This document shows positions 1-7,522 of a DNA stretch of 64,000 nucleotides, one piece after another. The notes beneath the pieces were generated by a model. The model had not been told where the DNA came from, did no database searches, and was given only the letters and a program-made list of their open reading frames with translations. The stretch comes from Rickettsia typhi (GTDB taxonomy: Bacteria; Pseudomonadota; Alphaproteobacteria; Rickettsiales; Deianiraeaceae). The position numbers were made by a program, and so were the translations under genes. Location of the stretch: positions 1-64,000 of the forward strand of contig CAMAVJ010000001.1 of the NCBI GenBank assembly GCA_945861725.1, in the 5' to 3' direction. Each line of letters opens with the position of its first letter. The stretch's first letter is position 1.

Positions 1-17
1 AAAATTTTTTAGTAAAA

Positions 18-713
18 ATGGGTATTGAAATGATTACAATTAAGGATCATGAATTTCTTAAAGATCAAAAGAGGATCCCAAATGAAGGTCTTAACATACT
101 CACATCAAGAAATGGTGGTGGAAAAACTAAACTTTTGGAGTATATTGCAAGTAAATACCATATAAATTACGACATACAGCATATTTCAACATCTGTTCAA
201 AATTTTAGATCTCTTGAAGATACGGAACAGTATAGGAAAACAAAAAATATGAGACCACTGGAAGTAAGGCAGTTTGTCAGACCATATGATGTTATTACAC
301 ATCTTCCAGATAATAAAGAGCTTATACAGAAATGTAATGTGTTTTTTCAAGAGCTTGCGTTAGACGTCAGGCTTGATGAAGATTTTGTTCAAAGCTATAG
401 GTTGCTGTTTAGACATACGCGAATAAAAACTAAAAGGCCACTAACCCTAAGTCAGCTTTCAACGGGTGAAAAAACCGCTTTTATTCTGTGGTTAATTATG
501 CAAGAAAATCCAAAACCTGATGTTTTACTTCTTGATGAATTCGATAGCTCAATGGATGATGATAATATTTCGGAATTTTACAAAGCCATACTATTGCTTT
601 CAAAAAACGTACAAGTTTTTATTGCAACTCATCGCACCAAAGAACTTGTAACTGATGATCAGGAGAGAAAATGGTGGAGAATCAACAATGGTGTAATTGA
701 CGGTAAGGAATAA
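18..713 (+). CDS. ABC/AAA-type ATPase, orphan
   Basis: This is a 231-residue P-loop ATPase of the ABC/SMC-like (AAA_21-type) group. A Walker A motif (SRNGGGKT) lies near residue 34. An ABC-like signature (LSTGEKTAF) and a Walker B motif (VLLLDEFD) lie in the last third, and an H-loop-like IATHR follows. No transmembrane segment or DNA-binding domain is visible and no partner permease is adjacent, so the substrate or role cannot be stated. The frame stays open to the window edge upstream of the ATG at 18, so a longer N-terminus is possible, although the first strand and P-loop are where a full domain would place them. The next gene, pyrE, follows after 13 bases. Confidence 0.75.
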   Translation: MGIEMITIKDHEFLKDQKRIPNEGLNILTSRNGGGKTKLLEYIASKYHINYDIQHISTSVQNFRSLEDTEQYRKTKNMRPLEVRQFVRPYDVITHLPDNKELIQKCNVFFQELALDVRLDEDFVQSYRLLFRHTRIKTKRPLTLSQLSTGEKTAFILWLIMQENPKPDVLLLDEFDSSMDDDNISEFYKAILLLSKNVQVFIATHRTKELVTDDQERKWWRINNGVIDGKE

Positions 714-726
714 TTAAATAACACCT

Positions 727-1305
727 ATGGAAACACTTACTAAAATTGGGGCAATCCTCAAGGGGCACTTCCTCCTTTCATCAGGCAAGCACAGCGATAC
801 TTATATTCAATGTGCGAAAATTTTTGAAAATCCAAAAGTTGCAGAGGAGGTCTGCTATGAGCTCGCACGTACAATTGCTTCAACATTCTTGGAAGAATAT
901 AATGTCATCGTTGCACCAGCTATGGGTGGGGTTATTGTTGGCTATGAAACCTCCAGACACCTTGGCGTGCGAAATGTCTTTGTTGAGCGAGTGAACGAGA
1001 AATTTGAACTTCGTCGAGGCTTTCAACTTTCACATAAGGATAAAGTTATTGTTCTTGAAGATGTCATTACGACCGGGAAATCAACACTTGAAGCAATTGA
1101 AGCTATTAAACAATTTGGCTGTAAAATCGTTGGATGTGGAGCAATAATCAACCGTATGAAAGACGAAGAAATTACAAATTTTCCATACACAATCGCCTAC
1201 CTTTACAAAGTCAATGCTGAAGTCTACAACGCTGATGAAGTTCCTGAAAAACTCAAAAAAATTGAAGCAATTAAACCTGGTTCAAGAAAAATATTAAAAC
1301 AGTGA
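727..1305 (+). CDS. pyrE: Orotate phosphoribosyltransferase
   Basis: This cytosolic enzyme transfers phosphoribose from PRPP to orotate to give OMP, the fifth step of pyrimidine synthesis. The type I phosphoribosyltransferase PRPP-binding loop (VIVLEDVITTGKST) is at residues 107-120. The N-terminal LLSSGKHSDTYIQC segment fits the orotate enzymes. At 192 residues it matches the compact PyrE form. It sits between the ATPase and an MFS transporter, which begins 3 bases after its stop, so co-transcription is likely. No other pyr gene is in the window. Confidence 0.92.
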   Translation: METLTKIGAILKGHFLLSSGKHSDTYIQCAKIFENPKVAEEVCYELARTIASTFLEEYNVIVAPAMGGVIVGYETSRHLGVRNVFVERVNEKFELRRGFQLSHKDKVIVLEDVITTGKSTLEAIEAIKQFGCKIVGCGAIINRMKDEEITNFPYTIAYLYKVNAEVYNADEVPEKLKKIEAIKPGSRKILKQ

Positions 1306-1308
1306 CTT

Positions 1309-2547
1309 ATGAAAAAAAATGTAATAGCTTCTGCCGTCATTGGAAATTCACTTGAATGGTATGACTACCTTCTTTATGCCTGCTTTGCGGAGATATTTGG
1401 AAGGATATTTTTCCCATCGCAAAATCCTTATACATCACTTATGCTTTCATTTGCAGTGTTTGCAGTAGGATTCATTGCAAGACCACTTGGTGGCGTAATT
1501 TTTGGATACATTGGCGACGAATTTGGAAGAAAGGTGTCGCTAACAATGTCAATTATTCTAATAGCAATTCCAACAACGGCAATAGGTCTTCTTCCAACGT
1601 ATGAAAAAATTGGCATTCTTGCACCAATTTTACTAATAATTATGCGTATTTTACAAGGAATTTCCCTTGGAGGAGAATTCTCCGCATCATCAACATTTTT
1701 AGTTGAATCCGCACCAAAGGGGCGTAAAGGCTTCTTTGGATCGCTTTCGACTTCAAGTATCGCAGTCGGGATGCTTTTCGCCTCACTTTCTGTTTCAGTA
1801 TTGTATAAATTTTTTTCACTGGCAGAAGTTGAATTGTTCGCATGGAGAATACCATTTTTACTAAGTTTTATCATTGGATTATTTGGTCTTTATACCCGAA
1901 GTACCCTTGAGGAATCTTCTGAATTTTGTGAAGCAAAAAACACAAACAAGCTTTTAAAAAAGCCATTCAGTGAGATATTTAGAAAGCATCGTTTTAATTT
2001 CTTTGTTGCCTGTGGAATTTTCATGTGTGTAACAATTCCGTTTTATACATTCATAGTGTTTTCAAAAACTATGATGTCCATTTTTCAATATCAACAAAGC
2101 GAAATTTCATTTTTGCACACAACGATGTTGATAACATTTATGTTGTTTGCACTATTTTTTGGATTCCTTTCCGATAGAATTAACGCAAGGAAATTCTTAA
2201 TTTTTTCCGCAATTTGCATTGGAATTTTTATCGTTCCATTTATTTGGGTTATAAAACATCATATCACGCACTTATTAATACCAGTGTGTATTTTAGCTGG
2301 GATTCTTATCGCAACATTTCAGGGAATTGTGCCAACTTTAATCGTACAATCATTTCCAATCGCAGTTCGATCTTCAGGGGTAGCCCTTAGTTATAGCATA
2401 ACGGCGGCAATTTTTGGTGGCACCGCTCCACTAATTTTGACATTCCTTATGAAAAGTTTGAATGTTTTTGCTATTGCACTTTATGTGATATTTGGTTGTA
2501 CTTGCAGCGTTTACGCACTAATTTCATCCCTCAAGAGAATTAAATAA
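1309..2547 (+). CDS. MFS transporter, ProP-like metabolite:H+ symporter family
   Basis: This inner-membrane protein of 412 residues has about twelve hydrophobic segments. The opening GNSLEWYDYLLYACFAEIFG and the RPLGGVIFGYIGDEFGRK loop between helices 2 and 3 are typical of the MHS family (ProP, KgtP, ShiA). Rickettsiales carry many ProP-like paralogues, thought to import host-derived osmolytes or metabolites. The substrate cannot be read from the sequence. The end overlaps the stop of convergent rlpA by 8 bases (TTAAATAA, 2540-2547). Confidence 0.88.
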   Translation: MKKNVIASAVIGNSLEWYDYLLYACFAEIFGRIFFPSQNPYTSLMLSFAVFAVGFIARPLGGVIFGYIGDEFGRKVSLTMSIILIAIPTTAIGLLPTYEKIGILAPILLIIMRILQGISLGGEFSASSTFLVESAPKGRKGFFGSLSTSSIAVGMLFASLSVSVLYKFFSLAEVELFAWRIPFLLSFIIGLFGLYTRSTLEESSEFCEAKNTNKLLKKPFSEIFRKHRFNFFVACGIFMCVTIPFYTFIVFSKTMMSIFQYQQSEISFLHTTMLITFMLFALFFGFLSDRINARKFLIFSAICIGIFIVPFIWVIKHHITHLLIPVCILAGILIATFQGIVPTLIVQSFPIAVRSSGVALSYSITAAIFGGTAPLILTFLMKSLNVFAIALYVIFGCTCSVYALISSLKRIK

Positions 2548-3406
2548 CAAGAACCATTGGGTTGCAATCATTGCAAATATTTTCAATTATAGCCAAAGAT
2601 GCTTCAGCACTTGTTTGAGTTTCGAATGGTCCTGAACGAACGACATAGTAATTTTGTGCATTCCGTTTTTCACTTCGAATTTGTATAGAAGGCACTGATT
2701 GTGCAAGGTTTTTGTAAAGCTCTTGAGCATTACTCAATACTTCAAAAACTCCTGCTTGAACATAAAATAATTGACTTCCTCTCGTTTCATTAAAAATCGT
2801 TTTCCCAATTGATTTTGCCGCCAAGAATTCATCAGAAATATTAACATTTTGAACAATTTCAGCTGGTAGCATTTTTTTTGATTCAATATATGCAGTAATT
2901 TCTGCCTGAGTAACATCTTCGCCATTTTTTAACTTCTGACTAAAAGACGGAATGTATTCAATTTCGACGTTTGCTCGCCCTTGAGCAAGAAAATCGAGGT
3001 CTTTTGCAACTTGCTTTGAAACATCAATCAGCCTACCTTCGGTATCAGAAAATGGACCTCTATCATTCACAATTGCAACTGTCATTTTTCCATTTGTCAT
3101 ATTGACAATCAACACGGCGGAAGGCATTGGAAGAGTTCTGTGTGCGGCGGTTCGCATACTACTATTAAATATTCCACCATTTGCCGTCATTTTTCCTTCG
3201 AAATCTTTGCCATACCACGAGGCAACTCCTCTTTGTTTGAGGGATTTAACTTCCTGTGGTGTGAATGATTTTCCAGAGGCTGTAAGGTATGGCTTACCAA
3301 CTTTGTAAGGACCATATTGATGTGCAGAAGCATTGTACGCGAAAATAAAAGATGCTACATAAACAACAAACACAACAAATGGCAGAGGAAGGTATAACGC
3401 TTTCAT
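2540..3406 (-). CDS. rlpA: RlpA-type septal/lytic lipoprotein-like protein with SPOR domain
   Basis: RlpA proteins have a double-psi beta-barrel domain that cleaves denuded peptidoglycan strands, and a C-terminal SPOR domain that targets septal peptidoglycan. The RlpA core begins GVASWYG (residues 60-66), continues through TANGGIFNSS, and includes the NDRGPF motif near residue 114. A SPOR domain occupies about the last 75 residues. The start at 3406 (MKALYLPLP) gives a clean signal peptide. An upstream in-frame start at 3469 would run into bcp and was not used. There is no lipobox cysteine at the signal end (NASAHQ), so it may be periplasmic rather than lipidated. 288 residues. Confidence 0.85.
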   Translation of the reverse strand: MKALYLPLPFVVFVVYVASFIFAYNASAHQYGPYKVGKPYLTASGKSFTPQEVKSLKQRGVASWYGKDFEGKMTANGGIFNSSMRTAAHRTLPMPSAVLIVNMTNGKMTVAIVNDRGPFSDTEGRLIDVSKQVAKDLDFLAQGRANVEIEYIPSFSQKLKNGEDVTQAEITAYIESKKMLPAEIVQNVNISDEFLAAKSIGKTIFNETRGSQLFYVQAGVFEVLSNAQELYKNLAQSVPSIQIRSEKRNAQNYYVVRSGPFETQTSAEASLAIIENICNDCNPMVLVI

Positions 3407-3419
3407 AAATCTATAGTTT

Positions 3420-3845
3420 TTATTTAAGTAAATACGCTGTAGCATCAAGAACTTTCTGTGCGTGATCATTCACCAATACGGATTTCCATCTCTGCAAAAC
3501 AATTCCATCTTTAACAATAAATGTTGAACGAATTATTCCAACATAAGTTTTTCCAAAATTAGTTTTTTCACCAATGGCACCAAACGCTTCGCAAATTGAA
3601 CCATCAATATCGGCAATCAATGGAACGGAAAGTTCACATTCTTGCGTAAATTTTATATGACTTGCCTCGTCATCTTTTGAAATACCAAATACTTTCACGC
3701 CAAGTTTTGTGAATTCTGGTAATAGTTTGGAAAAATCCTGTGCTTCAATTGTACAACCGGGAGTGTTATCCTTTGGATAAAAGTACAGAACAAAAACACC
3801 GCTTGAAAAGTTTGAAACATTACAAGATTGACCAACTTCAAGCAT
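3420..3845 (-). CDS. bcp: Thioredoxin-dependent peroxiredoxin, Bcp/PrxQ family
   Basis: Bcp reduces hydrogen peroxide and organic hydroperoxides. The catalytic block FYPKDNTPGCT contains the peroxidatic cysteine (residue 31 from this start). The residue five positions later, the resolving cysteine in E. coli Bcp, is Gln here (GCTIEAQ), so this is a 1-Cys form or uses another cysteine. The N-terminus is short and lacks the usual first beta-hairpin. A GTG at 3878 would add eleven residues, but a promoter-like TTGACT on the minus strand (3894-3889) with TATTGA 17 bases on would begin transcription near 3859, favouring the ATG at 3845. It lies 13 bases upstream of rlpA and probably shares its transcript. 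Confidence 0.82.
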   Translation of the reverse strand: MLEVGQSCNVSNFSSGVFVLYFYPKDNTPGCTIEAQDFSKLLPEFTKLGVKVFGISKDDEASHIKFTQECELSVPLIADIDGSICEAFGAIGEKTNFGKTYVGIIRSTFIVKDGIVLQRWKSVLVNDHAQKVLDATAYLLK

Positions 3846-3914
3846 AAAAAATAAACATATATAACTCAATAAAAGCACTTTCTTTGTTAGTCAACAATTT
3901 TATGAAATAAATTA

Positions 3915-3943
3915 TTGACAAACCCAGTAATTTATGGTATACT
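3915..3943 (+). promoter_or_regulatory. Consensus sigma70 promoter of the outer-membrane protein gene
   Basis: TTGACA at 3915-3920 is followed after 17 bases by TATACT at 3938-3943. That is a perfect -35 and a 5/6 -10 at optimal spacing. Expected transcription start is near 3950, about 16 bases before the ATG at 3966. It is the strongest promoter match I saw in the window, which suits an abundant surface protein. Confidence 0.8.
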
Positions 3944-3965
3944 AATAAATAATTATAACACTTCT

Positions 3966-4952
3966 ATGAAATCATTAAGTTTAATGGTTGCGACAGCTGC
4001 AATACTTACATGCACTAACAAAACATTTGCTTCATTTGCTTCAACAAATTCATGGAGTGATGATACCTCAAAATCAGCTTTTTTCATTGGTGCTGGTGTT
4101 GGTTCTACTAGATACCTTGGTAATGCTAATTCAGTAGATGTCGTGCTGGAGGGTGGTTATAAATTCAACGAATCTTTTGCAATTAGAGCACGAGGCAAGT
4201 GGAACCCAATCACTGATATTCCTCGTGATACCGCAACAGGGAGCATTCGTGATAACACCAATACGAACGGTACTAATACAGGATTGTTTGGAAATACGCA
4301 ACAAACTTCATACAGTAGTGTATCTGGTGATATTGGTATTGAAATGACACCGTTTCCAAATACTATGTTTCTTAGTCAAATAGTAATTATCAACGCACTT
4401 CAATTTTCGCGTGAATCACTGTCGATAACATCAACAGTACCAACGGCAGACGATTCCAGTCGCTCGAGTAAGCTTGGTGATATTGTTACTGCTACTGACG
4501 GTACAAAAGTACTGACTGGGGCATGTGCAGTAAGTACAACAGCAGCAACAGGTTGTATAACAACTTTATCTGGTGATATAACTGTTGTAATGCAAAATAA
4601 ATTCGCACTTACGCCATACCTTGGCATTGGAATCAACCTAATTGATAACAAAGATTTCCAACTAAGGGCAACAATTGGTGCAAACATCAGGCAATTTGAA
4701 GTATCATCACGCACTGATCCAACGGCAACGACAAGTGTAAAGGAGGAGATCGCCGCAATAAGTAAAACTGAGGGCGGAGTTCCGAAAGCAGTGGTGGTGG
4801 ATGATAAAATAACTACAGCTATGTCCGTAACCCTTAACCAAAAAACACTTAATGAGGATATCGATAGCAAAACAAGCACTTACATCAGCAAGTTCACCAA
4901 TATTGAAGTTGTTCCATCGTTTTCAGTCACAGCAAGGTATTACTTTAACTAA
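3966..4952 (+). CDS. Exported outer-membrane beta-barrel protein (surface antigen-like)
   Basis: This 328-residue protein has a signal peptide (MKSLSLMVATAAILTCTNKTFA). It then has alternating amphipathic segments typical of a beta-barrel (GAGVGSTRYLGN, VVLEGGYKFNESFAIRARGKW, LTPYLGIGINLI) and ends in an aromatic strand, SVTARYYFN, as in BAM-dependent barrels. Long Ser/Thr/Asp-rich stretches between strands look like surface loops. I do not recognise a specific family; Rickettsiales surface antigens of the P44/Msp2 type are a plausible relation. The ATG at 3966 was preferred to an upstream one at 3915, which lies inside the promoter. Its stop interlocks with that of the convergent lyase gene (CTAA, 4949-4952). 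Confidence 0.75.
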   Translation: MKSLSLMVATAAILTCTNKTFASFASTNSWSDDTSKSAFFIGAGVGSTRYLGNANSVDVVLEGGYKFNESFAIRARGKWNPITDIPRDTATGSIRDNTNTNGTNTGLFGNTQQTSYSSVSGDIGIEMTPFPNTMFLSQIVIINALQFSRESLSITSTVPTADDSSRSSKLGDIVTATDGTKVLTGACAVSTTAATGCITTLSGDITVVMQNKFALTPYLGIGINLIDNKDFQLRATIGANIRQFEVSSRTDPTATTSVKEEIAAISKTEGGVPKAVVVDDKITTAMSVTLNQKTLNEDIDSKTSTYISKFTNIEVVPSFSVTARYYFN

Positions 4953-6187
4953 AGCAAGTTTAATGAAGTTATTAGGTCTTGAATTAAATCGCTGGCATCT
5001 TCAAGACCAATATAAATTCGGATGCAAGTCTTTTCTGGATTTATAGAATAATGGTTTCGCATTAATTCAATGCCTTCGGGAAATTGTATTGTAAGCGATT
5101 CATATCCGCCCCAAGAATATCCCATTCCAAAGTATTCAAGCCTATTGAAGAATTTGCTCATTACTTCTTCAGAATATTTTTTCTTGAAAACTATTGAAAA
5201 TAAACTTGTATAACCAGTATACTGTTTCTGAAAGTGTTGATACCCTGGACACGCCGTTTGCGAAGGATGGCGAATTTCTTCAATAGCATTATGATTTTGA
5301 ATGGCGTTAATAACTTCATCAATTGATTTTGTGTGTGCATCAAGCCTTGGTTTTAGAGTTCTAATTCCGCGAAGAATGCTGTATGCAACCATTCCAGTGG
5401 TGTTTGCACCGATTTCACGGTATGATGAAATTATGTCTAAAGCAAAATTTTCATCAAATATAATCGCTCCAGCCATGACATCGGAATGACCAGACATAAA
5501 CTTTGTACAAGCTTCAACAACAACATCAACGCCAAGTGAAAATGGTTGGCAGTTGTATGCCGTAAAGAATGTGTTATCAAGGATTGTTGGAATGGACCTT
5601 CCGCTTGAATTTTTCTTTGCTATTGCACAAATTCCAGCAATATCCTGCACTTCAAATGTTAATGAGGAAGGAGATTCCATATAGATTAAACTTGTATTTG
5701 ATTGAATGAGTTGTTCAAGTTCTTGCGGAGTTGTACTTGGGTTGTAAAATGTACTTTCAACGCCGTATTTCTTCAGAGTCTTTTGGACAAAACTCCTCGT
5801 TGGTCCGTATACACCATCAGAAATTAAAATGTGACAACCTGCCTTTGTAAATGCGTTAATTGCCGTGATACAAGCAGTATATCCGCATGATGTCATTTTG
5901 CAAAAATCACCATTATAAAGCGAGGCTATCGCTCGCTCACATTCAAAAATCGTTTGAGTTCCATTCCTTCCGTAGGTATTCTGTTGGGGGTTTAATCGCC
6001 CTTTATTGTAATAAACTCTGTCAGCCTGAAGAAAATCTTCGTATGTTTCAAAAATCACGGTTGATGTCTGGAAAATTCCATTATTTACAGCACCGTATTG
6101 TTTGCTCGGGTCTCGTTCTAAATGGATTGCCTTTGTGGAAAAGCCTGTGGATGATTTTTGTTGATTATTTTGTAATTTTTTTGGCAT
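4949..6187 (-). CDS. metC: Cystathionine beta-lyase-type PLP enzyme (Cys/Met metabolism family)
   Basis: This PLP-dependent enzyme of the Cys/Met metabolism family, 412 residues long, probably cleaves cystathionine to homocysteine. The Schiff-base lysine lies in ACTKFMSGHSDVMAG, with DNTFFTAYNCQP as the cofactor aspartate segment and YGRNGTQT near the N-terminus. The closest subfamily by eye is alphaproteobacterial MetC. Cystathionine gamma-synthase or gamma-lyase activity cannot be excluded. A TTGACA on the minus strand at 6244-6239 lies upstream of its start. The transposon at 6266 sits just beyond that element and leaves the promoter intact. Confidence 0.85.
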   Translation of the reverse strand: MPKKLQNNQQKSSTGFSTKAIHLERDPSKQYGAVNNGIFQTSTVIFETYEDFLQADRVYYNKGRLNPQQNTYGRNGTQTIFECERAIASLYNGDFCKMTSCGYTACITAINAFTKAGCHILISDGVYGPTRSFVQKTLKKYGVESTFYNPSTTPQELEQLIQSNTSLIYMESPSSLTFEVQDIAGICAIAKKNSSGRSIPTILDNTFFTAYNCQPFSLGVDVVVEACTKFMSGHSDVMAGAIIFDENFALDIISSYREIGANTTGMVAYSILRGIRTLKPRLDAHTKSIDEVINAIQNHNAIEEIRHPSQTACPGYQHFQKQYTGYTSLFSIVFKKKYSEEVMSKFFNRLEYFGMGYSWGGYESLTIQFPEGIELMRNHYSINPEKTCIRIYIGLEDASDLIQDLITSLNLL

Positions 6188-6257
6188 ACCCTTAAAACTA
6201 GTTTAGTTGTTGAACGCGATTAATAATATTTAGGAAAATGTCAAGACTTTTCAAATA

Positions 6258-6265
6258 AAAAAAAG
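6258..6265. repeat. 8-bp target-site duplication, left copy
   Basis: AAAAAAAG immediately outside the left inverted repeat, identical to 10372-10379 immediately outside the right one. Eight bases is the duplication length typical of IS1595-family elements. The target is low-complexity, so identity alone is weaker evidence than the repeat ends themselves. Confidence 0.85.
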
Positions 6266-6291
6266 GGTAACTATATACAATCTTGACCTAA
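6266..6291 (+). repeat. Left terminal inverted repeat of the IS1595 element
   Basis: A 26-base repeat beginning GGTAACTATATACAATC and ending TTGACCTAA. It is the exact reverse complement of 10346-10371. Confidence 0.95.
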
Positions 6292-6330
6292 TCTTTCTAA
6301 AATAAATCTTTAAAAAGTTAAATTTTTTCC

Positions 6331-6359
6331 TTGACTTTCACAAAACTAAAAATTAATAA
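6331..6359 (+). promoter_or_regulatory. Probable transposase promoter
   Basis: TTGACT at 6331-6336 is followed after 17 bases by TAATAA at 6354-6359. The -10 match is weak and it lies directly before the ATG at 6365, which would leave almost no leader. This is the only plausible promoter inside the element upstream of the transposase. Confidence 0.4.
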
Positions 6360-6364
6360 TTGCT

Positions 6365-7354
6365 ATGCAATTTAAGAAAAATCAAATGAAACTTTTGAAA
6401 TTTAAAAACTTAATGGATTTATGCGAAACTTTTAGAACAGAAGCGGATTGTGTTCGTTATTTTATCGATATTCATTTTGGTGGAAAAATTGAATGTCCTT
6501 ATAAAGACTGTGATTCAAAATTCTATGCTTCAAGCGTGAGCAAAGTTTATGCCTTTAAAGACGGCAAGACTTTCAAATGTTCTTGCTGTAAAAAAAGATT
6601 CTCTGCAAGAGTAGGCACTATTTTTGAGGACTCAAACATTCCACTTCGTAAATGGTTTATGGCAACCTATCTTATTACTTCGCACAAAAAAGGAATTTCT
6701 AGTGTGCAGTTAGGTAAGGACATCGGAGTAACACAAAAATCCGCTTGGTTTATGTTACATCGTTTACGTCATGCAAGCAAAACAAAAGCATTTGAATTTG
6801 AAGGCACTGTGGAAGCTGATGAAACCTTCGTTGGAGGTAAATATGAGAACATGCACGCTGATAAAAAAGCAACAGAACCGCAAAAATCTATTGTTTTGGG
6901 TATGCTTAACCGTGAAACGAAACAAGTAAAGTCTGTTGTGGTTGAAAGCACAGAATACCATAATCTTGGTGCAGAAATACTTGATACTGTTAAAATGGGT
7001 GCAAATCTTATCACGGATGGACACGCAGGATACGAAGCTCTTGGAATGTATTACAAACATAATTCCGTTAATCACTCTGCAAAAGAGTATGTTAGGATAG
7101 AAGAAGTTATAAAAGAAGATGATTCAAGAGAGTCGGTTAAAATCCATACCAACACAGTAGAAGGCTTTTGGGGGCTTGTGAAGAAAACAATCAACGGAAC
7201 ATATCACTGGGTGAGTAAGAAGCACCTTCAGAAGTATCTTGGTGAATGTGATTTTAGATACAACACAAAAGAATTTGAAACAGAAAGTGCAAGATTTGAT
7301 TGCTTTTTGCAAAATAGAAGTTCAAAACTATCTTACAAGACATTAATTGCTTGA
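6365..7354 (+). CDS. IS1595-family (ISXO2-type) transposase
   Basis: This 329-residue DDE-type transposase mobilises the surrounding element. It has an N-terminal zinc-ribbon-like segment (IECPYKDCDSKF ... FKCSCCKKRFSARVGTIFEDS). The ISXO2-type catalytic core follows: EADETFVGGK (first Asp), LITDGHAGY (second Asp) and HTNTVEGFWGLVK (third catalytic region). The tail, YHWVSKKHLQKYLGECDFRYN, is characteristic of this family. The frame is intact with no frameshift. A start at the second Met, residue 8, is also possible. Confidence 0.95.
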   Translation: MQFKKNQMKLLKFKNLMDLCETFRTEADCVRYFIDIHFGGKIECPYKDCDSKFYASSVSKVYAFKDGKTFKCSCCKKRFSARVGTIFEDSNIPLRKWFMATYLITSHKKGISSVQLGKDIGVTQKSAWFMLHRLRHASKTKAFEFEGTVEADETFVGGKYENMHADKKATEPQKSIVLGMLNRETKQVKSVVVESTEYHNLGAEILDTVKMGANLITDGHAGYEALGMYYKHNSVNHSAKEYVRIEEVIKEDDSRESVKIHTNTVEGFWGLVKKTINGTYHWVSKKHLQKYLGECDFRYNTKEFETESARFDCFLQNRSSKLSYKTLIA

Positions 7355-7357
7355 TTT

Positions 7358-7522
7358 ATGAAGGAAGGTACAAAAAAAGTAGCAGGAAAGCTCACTAAAA
7401 AACAAAAAGAGAAGCTAATTAAAATCGACACTCAAGGCAAAGAGTTTACAGATGTCTTGAATGGATTCTTGAAGGTTAAGAATGAAGATTTGAAAGCAGT
7501 TAAAAAGAAAGGCGATGAATAA
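7358..7522 (+). CDS. Small Lys-rich protein between transposase and restriction-modification gene
   Basis: This is a 54-residue protein beginning MKEGTKKVAGKLTKKQKEK and ending AVKKKGDE. It is strongly basic and predicted helical, without membrane segments. It starts 3 bases after the transposase stop. Its last eight bases (ATGAATAA, 7515-7522) include the start of the downstream enzyme, so the two are probably translationally coupled. I do not recognise the family. Its position suggests a DNA- or protein-binding accessory of the restriction-modification enzyme (for example a controller) or of the transposase. That role is inference. Confidence 0.65.
   Translation: MKEGTKKVAGKLTKKQKEKLIKIDTQGKEFTDVLNGFLKVKNEDLKAVKKKGDE

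Noticed and set aside
1428..1874. 148-codon minus-strand frame inside the MFS transporter
   Set aside because: Antisense shadow of a membrane protein; no family features.
4400..4879. 159-codon minus-strand frame inside the outer-membrane protein gene
   Set aside because: Antisense to a gene with signal peptide, promoter and barrel features; Ser/Val-rich composition reflects the Thr/Asp-rich plus strand.
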